Assembly: GCA_934155645.1 (NCBI GenBank)
Contig: CAKPHC010000001.1
Coordinates: 248,001 to 312,000, forward strand
DNA length: 64,000 nt
DNA from: an uncultured Bacilli bacterium
Lineage (GTDB): Bacteria; Bacillota_I; Bacilli_A; RF39; UBA660
Direction: 5' to 3'
Below are positions 45,320 to 55,236 of this stretch, one piece after another. Each line of letters starts with the position of its first letter. Positions within the stretch are counted from its first letter, which is position 1. The position numbers and the translations under genes are program-made. The notes below the pieces were generated by a model. That model was not told the DNA's origin and did no database searches. It worked only from the letters and a program-made list of their open reading frames with translations.

Positions 45320-46522
45320 TTACTTATCTTTATCTTCTTTTTTGAATAAACTTGCCGGCATAATTACATTATTCCCAAATCTATCATTAATATTATCTAT
45401 TGTTTTTTGAAATTTATGGTCACTTTCATCATATTTTTCAAAAAGCGATAATTGCCTATCACAACTAGAGGTAAAATTACTTAATCTAACACCCAAGTTT
45501 CTTACTTTAGTACCATCCCAAAAGCACTCGAATAAATCTATTATGTGTTTATATATTTCGTTTGTTATATCAGTCGGGTTATTAAGTTTCAATTGTTTGG
45601 AAAAATTTTTAAAATCATAAGTACGAATTGTAATAGCAACAGTAGATGCATAATATTTCTGCTTTCTTAATTGTTTCGATACTTTCTCTGTCTGTTTTAA
45701 CAATGTATCTTTTAAACGTTTTACATCATCAACATCAACTTCAAATGTTTCAGAAACACTAATACATTTACTTCCTTCATATTCATTAATAACCTTAGAA
45801 TTATCTATTCCATTAGCATATTCCCACATAGTAATTGCAAAGCTCTTAAAGTGCTTCTTCAAAAATTCTATATTAGTATTTGCTAAATCTCCAATAGTTT
45901 TTATCCCCAAGAGTTCTAACTTCTCACTAGACTTTCGCCCGACCATGTATAAATCCCCTACACTTAAAGGCCACATTTTTTGTTTTACTTCATAATCAAA
46001 TAAAGTATGAACCTTATCTGGTTTTTCAAAATCAGAAGCCATCTTAGCACACAACTTATTATTAGCAACACCTATATTAACTGTAAAACCAAACATTTCT
46101 TTAATTTCATCTTTTATTTTATATGCTAAATCTACTAAGTTATCATACAAATAACTAGTATTACTCATATCCAAAAAGCACTCATCAACAGAAATTTGTT
46201 CCATATTGGGTGAATATTTTTCTAAATATTTAAACAAATTTTGGGAACTGTTTTTATAGTGATTATAGTCAGGTGGAAAAATTTTAAGATTCTTACATTT
46301 TTTTCTAGCACTATACAACGTTTCTGCTGTTTTAATTCCATATTTTTTGGCAATCGGTGACTTTGCCAAAACTATTCCATGACGTTTAGATTCATCTCCA
46401 CCAATAACCGAAGGTATTGTGCGAATATCCTCTTCATATCCATCATTTAATAACTTAACAGCACTCCATGACAAAAAAGCATTATTAACGTCTATATGAA
46501 AAATAACTCTTTCTTTGTCCAT
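45320..46522 (-). CDS. dinB: DNA polymerase IV (Y-family)
   Basis: 400 residues. FHIDVNNAFLSWSAV is the first catalytic Asp region; YSPNMEQISVDECFLDMSN holds the second acidic pair; GIKTIGDLANT is the HhH segment. The little-finger domain follows. It performs translesion synthesis. The N-terminal motif is IDVNNAF instead of IDMDAFF/CDxDxFFAS, the form seen in many Bacillota. A GGTGATATT site precedes the ATG. Confidence 0.93.
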   Translation of the reverse strand: MDKERVIFHIDVNNAFLSWSAVKLLNDGYEEDIRTIPSVIGGDESKRHGIVLAKSPIAKKYGIKTAETLYSARKKCKNLKIFPPDYNHYKNSSQNLFKYLEKYSPNMEQISVDECFLDMSNTSYLYDNLVDLAYKIKDEIKEMFGFTVNIGVANNKLCAKMASDFEKPDKVHTLFDYEVKQKMWPLSVGDLYMVGRKSSEKLELLGIKTIGDLANTNIEFLKKHFKSFAITMWEYANGIDNSKVINEYEGSKCISVSETFEVDVDDVKRLKDTLLKQTEKVSKQLRKQKYYASTVAITIRTYDFKNFSKQLKLNNPTDITNEIYKHIIDLFECFWDGTKVRNLGVRLSNFTSSCDRQLSLFEKYDESDHKFQKTIDNINDRFGNNVIMPASLFKKEDKDK

Positions 46523-46567
46523 AATATCACCTGTTTAAATTATAGAACAAATTTTCGTATTTAGCAA

Positions 46568-46599
46568 TAAAAAAGAACTATATTAAGTCAATATAGTTC
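46568..46599 (-). terminator. Terminator of gpmI
   Basis: Minus-strand GAACTATATT-GACTT-AATATAGTTC followed by TTTTTTA, a few bases past the gpmI stop codon. Confidence 0.8.
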
Positions 46600-46601
46600 A
46601 A

Positions 46602-48104
46602 TTATTTTTCTACCAAAACATTACCAGTCATTTCTTCCGGTATTTTTTCTCCCATTATTGTAAGCATTGTAGGGGCTACATCTCCTAATTTTCCATCAAT
46701 CACTTTATACTCGTCACTACATACAACGAAAGGCACTAAATTAGTGGTATGGGCTGTTAACTTATTTCCATCTTTATCTAACATTTCTTCACAGTTTCCA
46801 TGGTCAGCAGTCACTAACAATGTACCACCTAATTCTTTTACCTTCTCATATATTCTACCCAAATTGAAATCGACTGTTTCAACTGCTTTTACGGCTGCAT
46901 CAAATACACCAGTATGCCCCACCATATCACAGTTAGCAAAATTTAGTATGACTACATCAAATTTATCAATTTCTTCAAGTAAAGTATCCGTAATTTCTTT
47001 AGCACTCATTTCAGGTTGCATATCATAAGTTGCTACTTTAGGCGATGGTATTAATATTCTTTTACATCCCTTTAAATCTTTTTCAACACCGCCATCAAAG
47101 AAATATGTAACATGAGCATATTTCTCAGTTTCTGCTATTCTTAATTGAGTATATCCTAAATTGCTTATATATTCACCAAAAGTATTTGCTAAATCATCTA
47201 ATTTAAAAGCGTTTGTGCATATAACTTCATCACTTACCGGCATCATAGTTACTAATTTTAAATTATTAATAAAGGTTCTTTCGAAGCCATTAAAATTAGG
47301 ATTAGTAAACGCACTAAATAATTCCCTTAATCTATCCGGACGATAATTAAACACTAATAAACCATCATTTTCTTTAACTAAACCGTTTTCATCTAACAAA
47401 ATTGGTTTAACAAATTCATCATAAACTTCTTCATTATAGCTATCATTAATAGCATCTTCAAAATTACTATATTTTGTACCTGTTCCTTTTACAATATTGT
47501 TATAAGCAAGTTCTACTCTATCCCATCTATTATCTCTATCCATAGCATAGAATCGTCCTACTATAGTAGCAATACTACCAAGATTAATTTCTTTTATCTT
47601 ATTATCTAATTCTTTTAAATATTTCATTGAACTATCTGGTAGCGTATCTCTTCCATCTAAGAATACATGATAATATACTTTATTTATATTCTCTTTCTTG
47701 CATAAATCCATCAATGCAAATAAATGATTAATATGAGAATGTACTCCACCATCACTAAGAAGTCCAAATAAATGTAGTGTTGAATTATTTTTCTTAACAT
47801 GTTCAAATACGCTTAATATTTCCTTGTTATTTTCATATGTTTTATCTTTTATTTTACTGTTAATTAATTCAAGTGGTTGATAAACAAGTCTACCAGCTCC
47901 TATGTTCATATGCCCAACTTCACTATTTCCCATTTGTCCATGTGGAAGTCCAACTTTTTCTCCACTTGCCACTAATTTAGAATGTGGATAATTATTCCAC
48001 AAATACTCAAAATTAGGAATTTTAGCATGTTTAATTGCATTCCCATATTCCTCATCTTTTAATCCAAATCCATCCAATATAGTTAATATAATTGGTTTTT
48101 TCAT
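46602..48104 (-). CDS. gpmI: 2,3-bisphosphoglycerate-independent phosphoglycerate mutase
   Basis: 500 residues. LTILDGFGLKDEEYGNAI, GLPHGQMGNSEVGHMNIGAGR (catalytic Ser), FGLLSDGGVHSHINH, GRFYAMDRDNRWDR, NFANCDMVGHTG and VTADHGNCEEM give the full dimanganese alkaline-phosphatase-type site. It interconverts 3- and 2-phosphoglycerate. It is 8 bp downstream of the AAA ATPase gene, so they may share a transcript. Confidence 0.97.
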   Translation of the reverse strand: MKKPIILTILDGFGLKDEEYGNAIKHAKIPNFEYLWNNYPHSKLVASGEKVGLPHGQMGNSEVGHMNIGAGRLVYQPLELINSKIKDKTYENNKEILSVFEHVKKNNSTLHLFGLLSDGGVHSHINHLFALMDLCKKENINKVYYHVFLDGRDTLPDSSMKYLKELDNKIKEINLGSIATIVGRFYAMDRDNRWDRVELAYNNIVKGTGTKYSNFEDAINDSYNEEVYDEFVKPILLDENGLVKENDGLLVFNYRPDRLRELFSAFTNPNFNGFERTFINNLKLVTMMPVSDEVICTNAFKLDDLANTFGEYISNLGYTQLRIAETEKYAHVTYFFDGGVEKDLKGCKRILIPSPKVATYDMQPEMSAKEITDTLLEEIDKFDVVILNFANCDMVGHTGVFDAAVKAVETVDFNLGRIYEKVKELGGTLLVTADHGNCEEMLDKDGNKLTAHTTNLVPFVVCSDEYKVIDGKLGDVAPTMLTIMGEKIPEEMTGNVLVEK

Positions 48105-48112
48105 AACGCCTC

Positions 48113-49387
48113 CTATAATGTATCTGCTAAACAGAATAATGCATAAACTGGAATATATTTAACACCTTTCTTTATGCAAAAGTTATCTTCTGTTACCCTT
48201 ATCGCATCTTTAATACCAAACTTATTCATAAACAAAGTAAGTGATTTTGATTTAGATACGTTTTTATTTACTAATTCGATTGGAATTATTCTTCCAGCCC
48301 TTGTTTGAATAACAAAACTTACTTCAGCTTTTCCCTCTGATTGATAATAATAAAGTCCATATCCAGCATTTAATAAATTTATTGCTATACAATTTTCATA
48401 AATAATATTTTTCATATTGTAATCATTTAAAAACTTATTTTGATTCAAATGCATTTGATAAAACAAAACACCAGTATCATTCATATACAATTTAAAGCTT
48501 TCAGGATCCTTACAACTGCTGATAGGTGATTTAACATTACTAATCTTATAACATTTATACGCTAAATTGTTGTTATGTAAAAACGAAATTGATTTATCAT
48601 AATCTTTAGACCTACTACCAGCTTTAATAAGTCCATATTGAAACTTTCTATTTTGCTTTTGTAATTGAAAAGGAATACTATCCAATACTTCATTACATCT
48701 AGTAATATCTATTAAATTATCTAACATTCCTATTTCCTTACGATAACTGTCTAATACCTTACCATATACAGGCATAGTAAGTAATCTATTTTTTTCTGTT
48801 AATTTAACATGAACAGCTTCAGGCATACCACCAGTCATAACAAATTCATCAAAATATTCCATAGCAACAGAATGGAAAGGCATAGCAGTATTATTCTTGA
48901 ACGAAGTTTTAATAAATTCTATTAACTGGGTATTATCGCTAGCAAGTAAATATTCTTCAAAATCCATTGGATACATGGCTTTAAAATGAAATTCTTCGCC
49001 CTTAAATCTATTAAGATTTTCTTTTAAAGATGTAATCATAATAATATGGTATGCATTATCAAACTTACCAAACACTCTTAATCCATTGACAATATCAACT
49101 TCATCAATATTATCAAAAATAATTAAAGTTTCGTTAGGAATAATAGTTTCATTGGATAAAAGAGATAATTTTGAAATAATTCTATCAATTGTTTTTTCTT
49201 TTCGTAACATATTTAATAAATCTAAGTTATTTTCACAATTAAAGTATACTGTATTTTTATACTCTTCTTCGCCAAACTTTAAAGCAGTATAAGTTTTACC
49301 TACTTGTTTGTTACCATAAATTAATAACGGTTTTCTAGTTATATCTTTTTTCCAACGTCTAAGATAAGAATTTATTTTTCGTTCCAT
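48113..49387 (-). CDS. AAA+ ATPase of the DUF4143/DUF4143-like fold
   Basis: About 424 residues. LLIYGNKQVGKTYTAL is a Walker A site and LIIFDNIDEVD a Walker B-like segment. DFEEYLLASDN and FVMTGGMPEAV are hallmarks of ATPases with a DUF4143 (nuclease-like) C-terminal domain, which here ends with YYYQSEGKAEVSFVIQTRAGRIIPIELV. The EVSFV...ELV pattern looks like a PD-(D/E)xK remnant. The start is ATG 49387, after GGGAGG. The function of the family is unclear; it is scattered and often transferred. Confidence 0.82.
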   Translation of the reverse strand: MERKINSYLRRWKKDITRKPLLIYGNKQVGKTYTALKFGEEEYKNTVYFNCENNLDLLNMLRKEKTIDRIISKLSLLSNETIIPNETLIIFDNIDEVDIVNGLRVFGKFDNAYHIIMITSLKENLNRFKGEEFHFKAMYPMDFEEYLLASDNTQLIEFIKTSFKNNTAMPFHSVAMEYFDEFVMTGGMPEAVHVKLTEKNRLLTMPVYGKVLDSYRKEIGMLDNLIDITRCNEVLDSIPFQLQKQNRKFQYGLIKAGSRSKDYDKSISFLHNNNLAYKCYKISNVKSPISSCKDPESFKLYMNDTGVLFYQMHLNQNKFLNDYNMKNIIYENCIAINLLNAGYGLYYYQSEGKAEVSFVIQTRAGRIIPIELVNKNVSKSKSLTLFMNKFGIKDAIRVTEDNFCIKKGVKYIPVYALFCLADTL

Positions 49388-49470
49388 AAAATGACCTCCC
49401 ATCGCAATTATATACAATATAATTATATTACTTTTTATTTTACCAGTCAATCTCTGTAAAATATTAAGGC

Positions 49471-49497
49471 AAAAAAAGAGTTGTCATAAGACAACTT
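49471..49497 (-). terminator. Terminator of spo0A
   Basis: Minus-strand AAGTTGTC-TTAT-GACAACTC followed by seven T residues, nine bases beyond the stop codon. Confidence 0.8.
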
Positions 49498-49505
49498 CAT
49501 AATCC

Positions 49506-50279
49506 TTATACCGGTACTGCGTGATGAAATTCTAATCTTAATTTATCAGCAACAGTAACTATAAACTCTGAATTAGTTGGTTTTGCTTTATCTATATCCA
49601 CACTGTGACCGAATATTTCTTCCATCAAATCCCAATTTCCTCTATTCCAGCTAACTTCAATAGCATGCCTGATAGCACGTTCAACTCTTGATACTGTAGT
49701 ATCATATTTACTCGCAATATCAGGATACAATTCCTTTGTAATTGCTCCAACTACTTCAGGTCTTTCATAAAGAATAGCAATACCTTCTCTAATATATTGA
49801 TATCCTTTAATATGAGAAGGAATTCCTAATTCATGTAATACTTTTGTAATAGATATTTGTAAATTATTGTGATAAACGTCTATAGATTTACTACCATAGT
49901 TATCCGCATTAGCACAATCCATTACACGTTTTTCTAAATCACTCAATTCAAAAGGTTTTAGTATAAAATACTTTATTCCCATTTCTGATACTTTTCTTAT
50001 CATATCACCAGCATTATATGAGGTTAATACAATAACATTTTTATCTATATTGGAATCTTTCATTTCCTGTAATACAGATAATCCATCTTTTTTAGGCATT
50101 ATTAAGTCCAAAATTACTACATCGTAATCATCTTGACGTTCTTTAATTAACTTCATACCCTCAATACCATCATGGGCCTCTAAAGATATATCAATACTAG
50201 CATGATCACTAAAATACTCCTTCACCATTTTGATTAACTCTAAGTTATCGTCAATCATAAGCACTTTAATGTTTTTCAT
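49506..50279 (-). CDS. spo0A: Sporulation response regulator Spo0A
   Basis: 257 residues. The receiver domain shows acidic pocket IDDN (Asp10-Asp11), phospho-acceptor Asp58 in [15 protein letters not shown] and FILKPF. The C-terminal DNA-binding domain carries [37 protein letters not shown] and [18 protein letters not shown], typical of Spo0A. It is the master switch of sporulation. Its own terminator and an upstream 0A box suggest an autoregulated single-gene unit. It sits in a glycolytic neighbourhood, away from the usual spoIVB-spo0A pair. Confidence 0.97.
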   Translation of the reverse strand: MKNIKVLMIDDNLELIKMVKEYFSDHASIDISLEAHDGIEGMKLIKERQDDYDVVILDLIMPKKDGLSVLQEMKDSNIDKNVIVLTSYNAGDMIRKVSEMGIKYFILKPFELSDLEKRVMDCANADNYGSKSIDVYHNNLQISITKVLHELGIPSHIKGYQYIREGIAILYERPEVVGAITKELYPDIASKYDTTVSRVERAIRHAIEVSWNRGNWDLMEEIFGHSVDIDKAKPTNSEFIVTVADKLRLEFHHAVPV

Positions 50280-50369
50280 TTTCTATCCTTTCTTACTTCA
50301 TGCAAATATAATTATACAACAATATTCTATCTTTTTATAGAGCAAATTTTATCTACTTTTGTAAAATTT

Positions 50370-50376
50370 TGTCGAA
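50370..50376 (+). promoter_or_regulatory. Spo0A-binding site (0A box)
   Basis: TGTCGAA within TTTTGTCGAAAAA matches the TGNCGAA 0A box. It is about 90 bp before the spo0A start and 46 bp after the tpiA stop codon, consistent with autoregulation. A 7-bp match can occur by chance, but the flanking T/A runs match natural boxes. Confidence 0.5.
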
Positions 50377-50385
50377 AAACAGTTT

Positions 50386-50423
50386 AAAAAGAAAAAGATA
50401 AGTGTTTTTTAGCTACACTTATC
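50386..50423 (-). terminator. Terminator of tpiA
   Basis: Minus-strand GATAAGTGT pairs with ACACTTATC and is followed by TTTTTC and more T residues. The 5' arm is the last coding sequence of tpiA. Confidence 0.75.
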
Positions 50424-51122
50424 AATTATTTGTAGAAATTCCACTGCTTTTGTACTAGCACCACCTATCAAGTAGCCATCAATACTAGAAACAGTATTTA
50501 ATTCATCTATATTCTTTGTATTAACACTTCCGCCATAAAGTACAATGTTATTAGATTCATACTCATCAAGCAAAAATTTCTTAATACTTCTAATTACATT
50601 ATCTATCTCATCATTAGTTGGAACATTTCCAGTACCTATAGACCATATTGGTTCATAAGCAATAATAAGTTTATCTATACAATTGTTAGGAACATCTTTA
50701 AGGGCTCCACTTATTTCATCAAAAATAACTTGTTTAGTTACACCACTGCTTTTTTCTTCTATTGTTTCACCAACGCATAAAATAGGAATCATATTATTAT
50801 CTAGTAATTTTCTTACCTTTATATTTGTATCTTCAATTGACTCTTTTAATAATTGTCGACGCTCACTATGACCTACTATAGAAAAATTAATATTCATGCT
50901 TTTTAATTGCTTAAAAGAAATATCACCAGTAGTGGCATCTCCATCAAATTTTGAAACATCTTGAGCACCTAGTAATACTTTAACATTATCAAACATTCCA
51001 AAATAAATTGAACTTGGACATATAATAACATTTTTATTATTCAACTCTTTAATTTTTTCCACAAAATCTGTTAATTGTTCTTTTGTTAAATATGCTTTTT
51101 GGTTTCCTATTACTAGTTTCAT
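50409..51122 (-). CDS. tpiA: Triosephosphate isomerase
   Basis: 237 residues, slightly short of the usual 250. GNQKAYLT holds the catalytic Asn/Lys; IVGHSERR the His; IIAYEPIWSIGTG the Glu; VLYGGSVNTKN the phosphate loop. I place the start at ATG 51122, after TTAGGAGAAAATAAT; the frame open to 51182 runs into the previous gene and lacks a site. It starts one base after the stop of the glycosyltransferase gene. Confidence 0.95.
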   Translation of the reverse strand: MKLVIGNQKAYLTKEQLTDFVEKIKELNNKNVIICPSSIYFGMFDNVKVLLGAQDVSKFDGDATTGDISFKQLKSMNINFSIVGHSERRQLLKESIEDTNIKVRKLLDNNMIPILCVGETIEEKSSGVTKQVIFDEISGALKDVPNNCIDKLIIAYEPIWSIGTGNVPTNDEIDNVIRSIKKFLLDEYESNNIVLYGGSVNTKNIDELNTVSSIDGYLIGGASTKAVEFLQIIDKCS

Positions 51123-51123
51123 A

Positions 51124-52344
51124 TTATTTTCTCCTAAAGTTTGCAAACCATTTAAATATGCCTTTTGGCTTAGGCTTTCCACCTATTGCTTGTTCATAAA
51201 CATCTAATACACCTTCAGCATAATATTTAGAACTATGTCTTTCAGCATTTATTCTTGCTTGCTTAGATAAACTATCTAATTTGCTGGAATCTTTATAAAG
51301 TTCAAAAACATCTTTTATATAATCTTTTTTTGTTTTAAAAATACGTCCATTTAAATTATCAATAACAACATTTCTAAAGCTCTCATCATCTATGCATAAT
51401 GGTGCAACACCACCAGCCATTGCTTCTATTACAGTTAATCCTTGAGTTTCAGTCGTTGAAGCTGTTGCAAAAACATCAGCCAATTGATAATAACAAGGAA
51501 CCTGTTCCCAAGGAACTTTACCTGTAAAGACAACAGATTCATCTAATTTATATTTCTTAACAAGTTGTTTATATTTATCGCTATCAGGACCATCGCCTAT
51601 AATAATTAGCTTAATATTGTCGTGTTTTTTAGCAATTTCCTTCTGTGCTTCTATTAAAAATACTATATTTTTCTCTTCAGCAATTCTTCCAACAAAAACA
51701 ATTACAAAATCATCTTTTAATAACATAAGTTGTTTTTTTAATTCAGTTACTTTTTTATGGTCAACATTTTCCTTATAAAACCTTTCAATCTCTATTCCAG
51801 TCGGAATTATATGAACATTTCTATCAACATCATACTTTTCTTTAAATAAGTCATATGTTTTTTTAGTAGGTACGATTAATTCATTAGCAGTTTTATCACA
51901 GTAGAATAAAGTTAAATATTCAACTATCTTTTTACTAGATTTATTAAAATATCCATGTGTAATATAATGAACATAATCTTCATACATTGTATGATATGTA
52001 TGTACTAATGGTATATCTAATTGTTTTGCGATAATTCTTGCGAATGTTCCTATACCAAATTCCGTATGTGAATGTATAACATCTAATTTCCATTTTTTTA
52101 CAATATTAATTGCTCTTAATGGATAAACTCCTGTTAAACGATAATCATATATTCCCACCGGAATTCCAGGAATTCTTATTACTGTATTATCATCTTCAAA
52201 ACTATACTTTAGACTATTATTATTAACAGTAACAACAAATACTTGATGTCCTTTCTTTTCTAAAGCGTGTTTTAACATACATACACTAGTAGATACTCCA
52301 TTAATATATGGAGGATAAGTATCAGTAAATAGTCCTATTCTCAT
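51124..52344 (-). CDS. GT4 glycosyltransferase, diacylglycerol glucosyltransferase-like
   Basis: 406 residues. MRIGLFTDTYPPYINGVSTSV, VIHSHTEFGIGTFARIIAKQ, VPLVHTYHTMYEDYVHY and IIPTGIEIERF are typical of GT4 enzymes making monoglucosyl-diacylglycerol in Acholeplasma and relatives. FVGRIAEEKN and TTETQGLTVIEAMAGG complete the nucleotide-sugar site. It probably makes membrane glycolipid, which could anchor lipoteichoic acid. It overlaps the flippase-like gene by 4 bp (ATGA), so the two form a unit placed between pgk and tpiA. Confidence 0.87.
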   Translation of the reverse strand: MRIGLFTDTYPPYINGVSTSVCMLKHALEKKGHQVFVVTVNNNSLKYSFEDDNTVIRIPGIPVGIYDYRLTGVYPLRAINIVKKWKLDVIHSHTEFGIGTFARIIAKQLDIPLVHTYHTMYEDYVHYITHGYFNKSSKKIVEYLTLFYCDKTANELIVPTKKTYDLFKEKYDVDRNVHIIPTGIEIERFYKENVDHKKVTELKKQLMLLKDDFVIVFVGRIAEEKNIVFLIEAQKEIAKKHDNIKLIIIGDGPDSDKYKQLVKKYKLDESVVFTGKVPWEQVPCYYQLADVFATASTTETQGLTVIEAMAGGVAPLCIDDESFRNVVIDNLNGRIFKTKKDYIKDVFELYKDSSKLDSLSKQARINAERHSSKYYAEGVLDVYEQAIGGKPKPKGIFKWFANFRRK

Positions 52345-53366
52345 TCTTTTACATCTCCTTTAATTCCTTTAAAAAAGTTAAGTGTTATAGCACCTAAAAT
52401 CATTCCTAAATAATATGTAACAAATCTCCATACTAGCATACTTGCTGATAGAAAAGAGCCAGTTACAAAATTTCCAAAAAATTGCATATAACCGTATTCA
52501 ATTCCACCACTTCCACCAGGAATTGGTACAAAAGCTCCGATTATTAGGACATAAGCTGATGCAGCCATAGTTTCAATTGCATTAATATCAAAGCTTCTCA
52601 TTCCATATATTACAAATAATGGAATAATATAATATGCAGCTAAAGCTAGAAAATTATATACAAAACCTTTCAAGAATAATATCTTTTTACTCTTTAAAAG
52701 TAAAGCGCTTTCGTGAAATTCATCTAATCTAATTGACCATTTTTCAATTGCTTTATCCTTATCTTTAACTATCTTTAATTTATGACATAACTTAACCAAT
52801 ATCTGCATAACTGTATTGTTAAACTTAGTTGAAAAAGATATAAATAGTAACCCAACACCCACTAAAGTATTTATTATAAATCCAATTAGAGTTAATTCTT
52901 TCAAAACAGGAACTTCTTTAAAAAAGTGAAAATAATAATTCAACCCTATTGCTAACATTCCATGAACTATTAAAGCCATTTGATACATAATGAATTCTTG
53001 CAAAATGATATTTGTTCCTTTGGTTGGTTTTATCCCGGCTTTTGACATATAATAAACTTCCATTGGTTGACCGCCACTTGAAAAAGGAGTTATGCCATTA
53101 AAAAATTGTGTTATCAAAGTAAGTTGAAACATGTGACTGAATTTTAAGTTTTTTGAATACTCTCTAGCAATCATATATAGGCACAGAGCTCTTAACAACC
53201 AATAAATAAATATGAAAACTATTGCAAAAGCAATCCATCTAAAATCAGTTTTTAACAAAGTATTCATAACACTTACAAAGTTATCTTTTAACGAAAAATA
53301 CAAAACCACTATTAATATAACTGCAAGCAATATAGCATTTTTAGTAAACTTTTTTTCTGTTTTCAT
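52341..53366 (-). CDS. Flippase-like membrane protein (LPG synthase TM/UPF0104 family)
   Basis: 341 residues and about eight membrane helices, matching the MprF-type flippase domain (PF03706-like). ITQFFNGITPFSSGGQPMEVYYMSKAG near residue 90 and FVPIPGGSGGIEYGYMQFFG near residue 280 are the conserved signatures. No synthase domain is attached. The gene ends in TGA within the ATGA overlap with the glycolipid glycosyltransferase. The pair probably moves and glycosylates a lipid. The lipid is inferred, not shown. Confidence 0.85.
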   Translation of the reverse strand: MKTEKKFTKNAILLAVILIVVLYFSLKDNFVSVMNTLLKTDFRWIAFAIVFIFIYWLLRALCLYMIAREYSKNLKFSHMFQLTLITQFFNGITPFSSGGQPMEVYYMSKAGIKPTKGTNIILQEFIMYQMALIVHGMLAIGLNYYFHFFKEVPVLKELTLIGFIINTLVGVGLLFISFSTKFNNTVMQILVKLCHKLKIVKDKDKAIEKWSIRLDEFHESALLLKSKKILFLKGFVYNFLALAAYYIIPLFVIYGMRSFDINAIETMAASAYVLIIGAFVPIPGGSGGIEYGYMQFFGNFVTGSFLSASMLVWRFVTYYLGMILGAITLNFFKGIKGDVKE

Positions 53367-53369
53367 ACT

Positions 53370-54554
53370 TTAATCTTTATTATCTATTGCAGCAATACCT
53401 GGCAATTCTTTTCCTTCCATATACTCTAAAGTAGCGCCTCCACCAGTAGAAGCATGTGTTACTTTATCTTTATATCCTAATTCAGCACTTGCAGCAACAA
53501 TATCACCGCCACCTAAAATTACTTTGGCATCAATACTAGCAACGCATTCTAAAATACTTTTAGTTCCCTTTGTAAAGTTAGAAAACTCATATACACCTAA
53601 CGGACCATTCCAAAATACCACTTTGGCATCTTTTAATATATTAGAAAAGTTTTCAATAGTTTTAGAACCGATATCTAATCCCATTTCATCATTTTTTATA
53701 TCATCAATTGCAGTTACTCTAGATGGAGCATCGTTTAAAAATTCTTTAGTTACATTAATATCAACAGGAAGAACTATTTTATCTGAATATTTATCTAAAA
53801 TTTCTTTAGAAAATTCTAAACTTTCTTCATCTAATATAGAAGTACCTATATTAATGCCTTTTGCTTTTAAAAATGTATACGCCATACCGCCACCAATTAA
53901 AATTTTATCGGCTTTAGTTACAAGATTTTTAATAACATTTATTTTATCCGAAACTTTCGAACCTCCTAAAATAACTACAAAAGGATGTTCAGGATTATTC
54001 AAAATAGACAATTCATTTAATTCTTTTTCAATCAAAAATCCTATACCAGAAGGTAAATTACTGGCAATACCAACGTTAGAAGCATGACTTCTATGAGCTG
54101 TACCAAAAGCATCGTTAATAAATATATCACCTAAAGATGCCCAATATTTACCTAATTCTTCATCATTGCCACTTTCTTTTTTACCGTCAAGGTCTTCAAA
54201 TCTTGTATTCTCAACTAAAAGAACATCACCGCTTTCCATGTTTTTAACAGCGTTTTCTAACTTATTTCCTCTAGTTTCATTTATAAATAATACTTTTTTT
54301 CCTAGTAATTCACTTAATCTTTCTGCTACTAAGTGCAAACTATTTTTTTCTTTATCTTCGATAGTTTTTACTCTTCCTAAATGAGAAAACAATATAACTT
54401 TAGCTCCCTTATCTATAGCATACTCAATCGTTGGAAGACTAGTAACAATACGATTATCATCAACAATTTGTCCATTTTTTATTGGAACATTAAAATCGCA
54501 ACGAATTAAAACCTTTTTATTATTTAAATCAAAATCTTTAATAGTTTTCTTCAT
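53370..54554 (-). CDS. pgk: Phosphoglycerate kinase
   Basis: About 394 residues. [61 protein letters not shown] and [11 protein letters not shown] are the family signatures. It makes ATP from 1,3-bisphosphoglycerate. Of two adjacent ATGs I choose the second (54554), since AAGGAGG is only 2 bp from the first. It is followed at 3 bp by the flippase-like gene. Confidence 0.97.
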   Translation of the reverse strand: MKKTIKDFDLNNKKVLIRCDFNVPIKNGQIVDDNRIVTSLPTIEYAIDKGAKVILFSHLGRVKTIEDKEKNSLHLVAERLSELLGKKVLFINETRGNKLENAVKNMESGDVLLVENTRFEDLDGKKESGNDEELGKYWASLGDIFINDAFGTAHRSHASNVGIASNLPSGIGFLIEKELNELSILNNPEHPFVVILGGSKVSDKINVIKNLVTKADKILIGGGMAYTFLKAKGINIGTSILDEESLEFSKEILDKYSDKIVLPVDINVTKEFLNDAPSRVTAIDDIKNDEMGLDIGSKTIENFSNILKDAKVVFWNGPLGVYEFSNFTKGTKSILECVASIDAKVILGGGDIVAASAELGYKDKVTHASTGGGATLEYMEGKELPGIAAIDNKD

Positions 54555-54623
54555 CATGTCCTCCTTATACTCATAACAATTATATCACAATCATTATAAT
54601 AGGTACAACTGAAAAAAAAGTGC

Positions 54624-54658
54624 AAAAAAAAAGACCAATAACATAGTCACTTGGTCTT
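54624..54658 (-). terminator. Terminator of the small gene between gap and pgk
   Basis: Minus-strand AAGACCAA pairs with TTGGTCTT around a 12-nt loop and is followed by nine T residues, at the stop codon. Confidence 0.75.
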
Positions 54659-55139
54659 ACTTAGCTAATACTTTAACATTTGATTTTTCTTCTTTAACAG
54701 TTGAAATACCTTTAGCAATATTATAAGATTCCATTATTTTTCCTCTTATATTTTCTTTTGAAATAGAATCGATTCCATATATTACGTAATAACGTGCAGC
54801 AACGTCATATATACCAGTCATCAATGGATATCCTTCTTGAGATAGTTTATCGTAAATAGCCATCTTATCATCTACTGTTAATTCATAACCTTTTACAGAA
54901 TGAAAACAAGTTAATCTTTCAGCCATATTAACTGGTCTAGAACCGTAATAAGTATTATTATCAAAAGTCATTAATGCAACTGATGTTGAAATACTCTTTT
55001 GTTTTCTTGCTACAGCCGCTAATTCTTTTGGACTAATATCACTTAAAGCATAATAATCAATAAGTGCAAAACGTCTTGATAACTCTTCATCTTTATAAAA
55101 TTTTACTGCGTATTCCATAACTTTTAAATCAATATTCAT
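54657..55139 (-). CDS. Conserved-looking hypothetical protein between gap and pgk
   Basis: 160 residues, soluble, no signal or membrane segment. From ATG 55139 (AAGGGGG before it): MNIDLKVMEYAVKFYKDEE, then an Ala/Leu-rich region and MAERLTCFHSVKGYELTVDD. YPLMTGIYDVAARYYVIYGID follows, and the end is charged. Several Tyr/Phe and one His occur in a compact helical pattern. I recognise no family. Its own terminator and the gap to gap (55228) suggest regulated expression apart from its glycolytic neighbours. Confidence 0.65.
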   Translation of the reverse strand: MNIDLKVMEYAVKFYKDEELSRRFALIDYYALSDISPKELAAVARKQKSISTSVALMTFDNNTYYGSRPVNMAERLTCFHSVKGYELTVDDKMAIYDKLSQEGYPLMTGIYDVAARYYVIYGIDSISKENIRGKIMESYNIAKGISTVKEEKSNVKVLAK

Positions 55140-55209
55140 GCAAAATCCCCCTTTTGGTAAAGAATATGGTAACATACTTTTATTTAAATGTCCAATACTT
55201 TTTTTAAAC

Positions 55210-55236
55210 AAAAAAGAGAAACAATAATTATTTCTC
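55210..55236 (-). terminator. Terminator of gap
   Basis: Minus-strand GAGAAA pairs with TTTCTC around a 9-nt loop and is followed by TTTTTTG. It contains the gap stop codon. Confidence 0.7.

Noticed and set aside
52341..52344. UGA reassigned to tryptophan, as in some mollicutes
   Set aside because: TGA ends the flippase-like gene in an ATGA overlap, Trp is TGG throughout, and the long genes contain no in-frame TGA.
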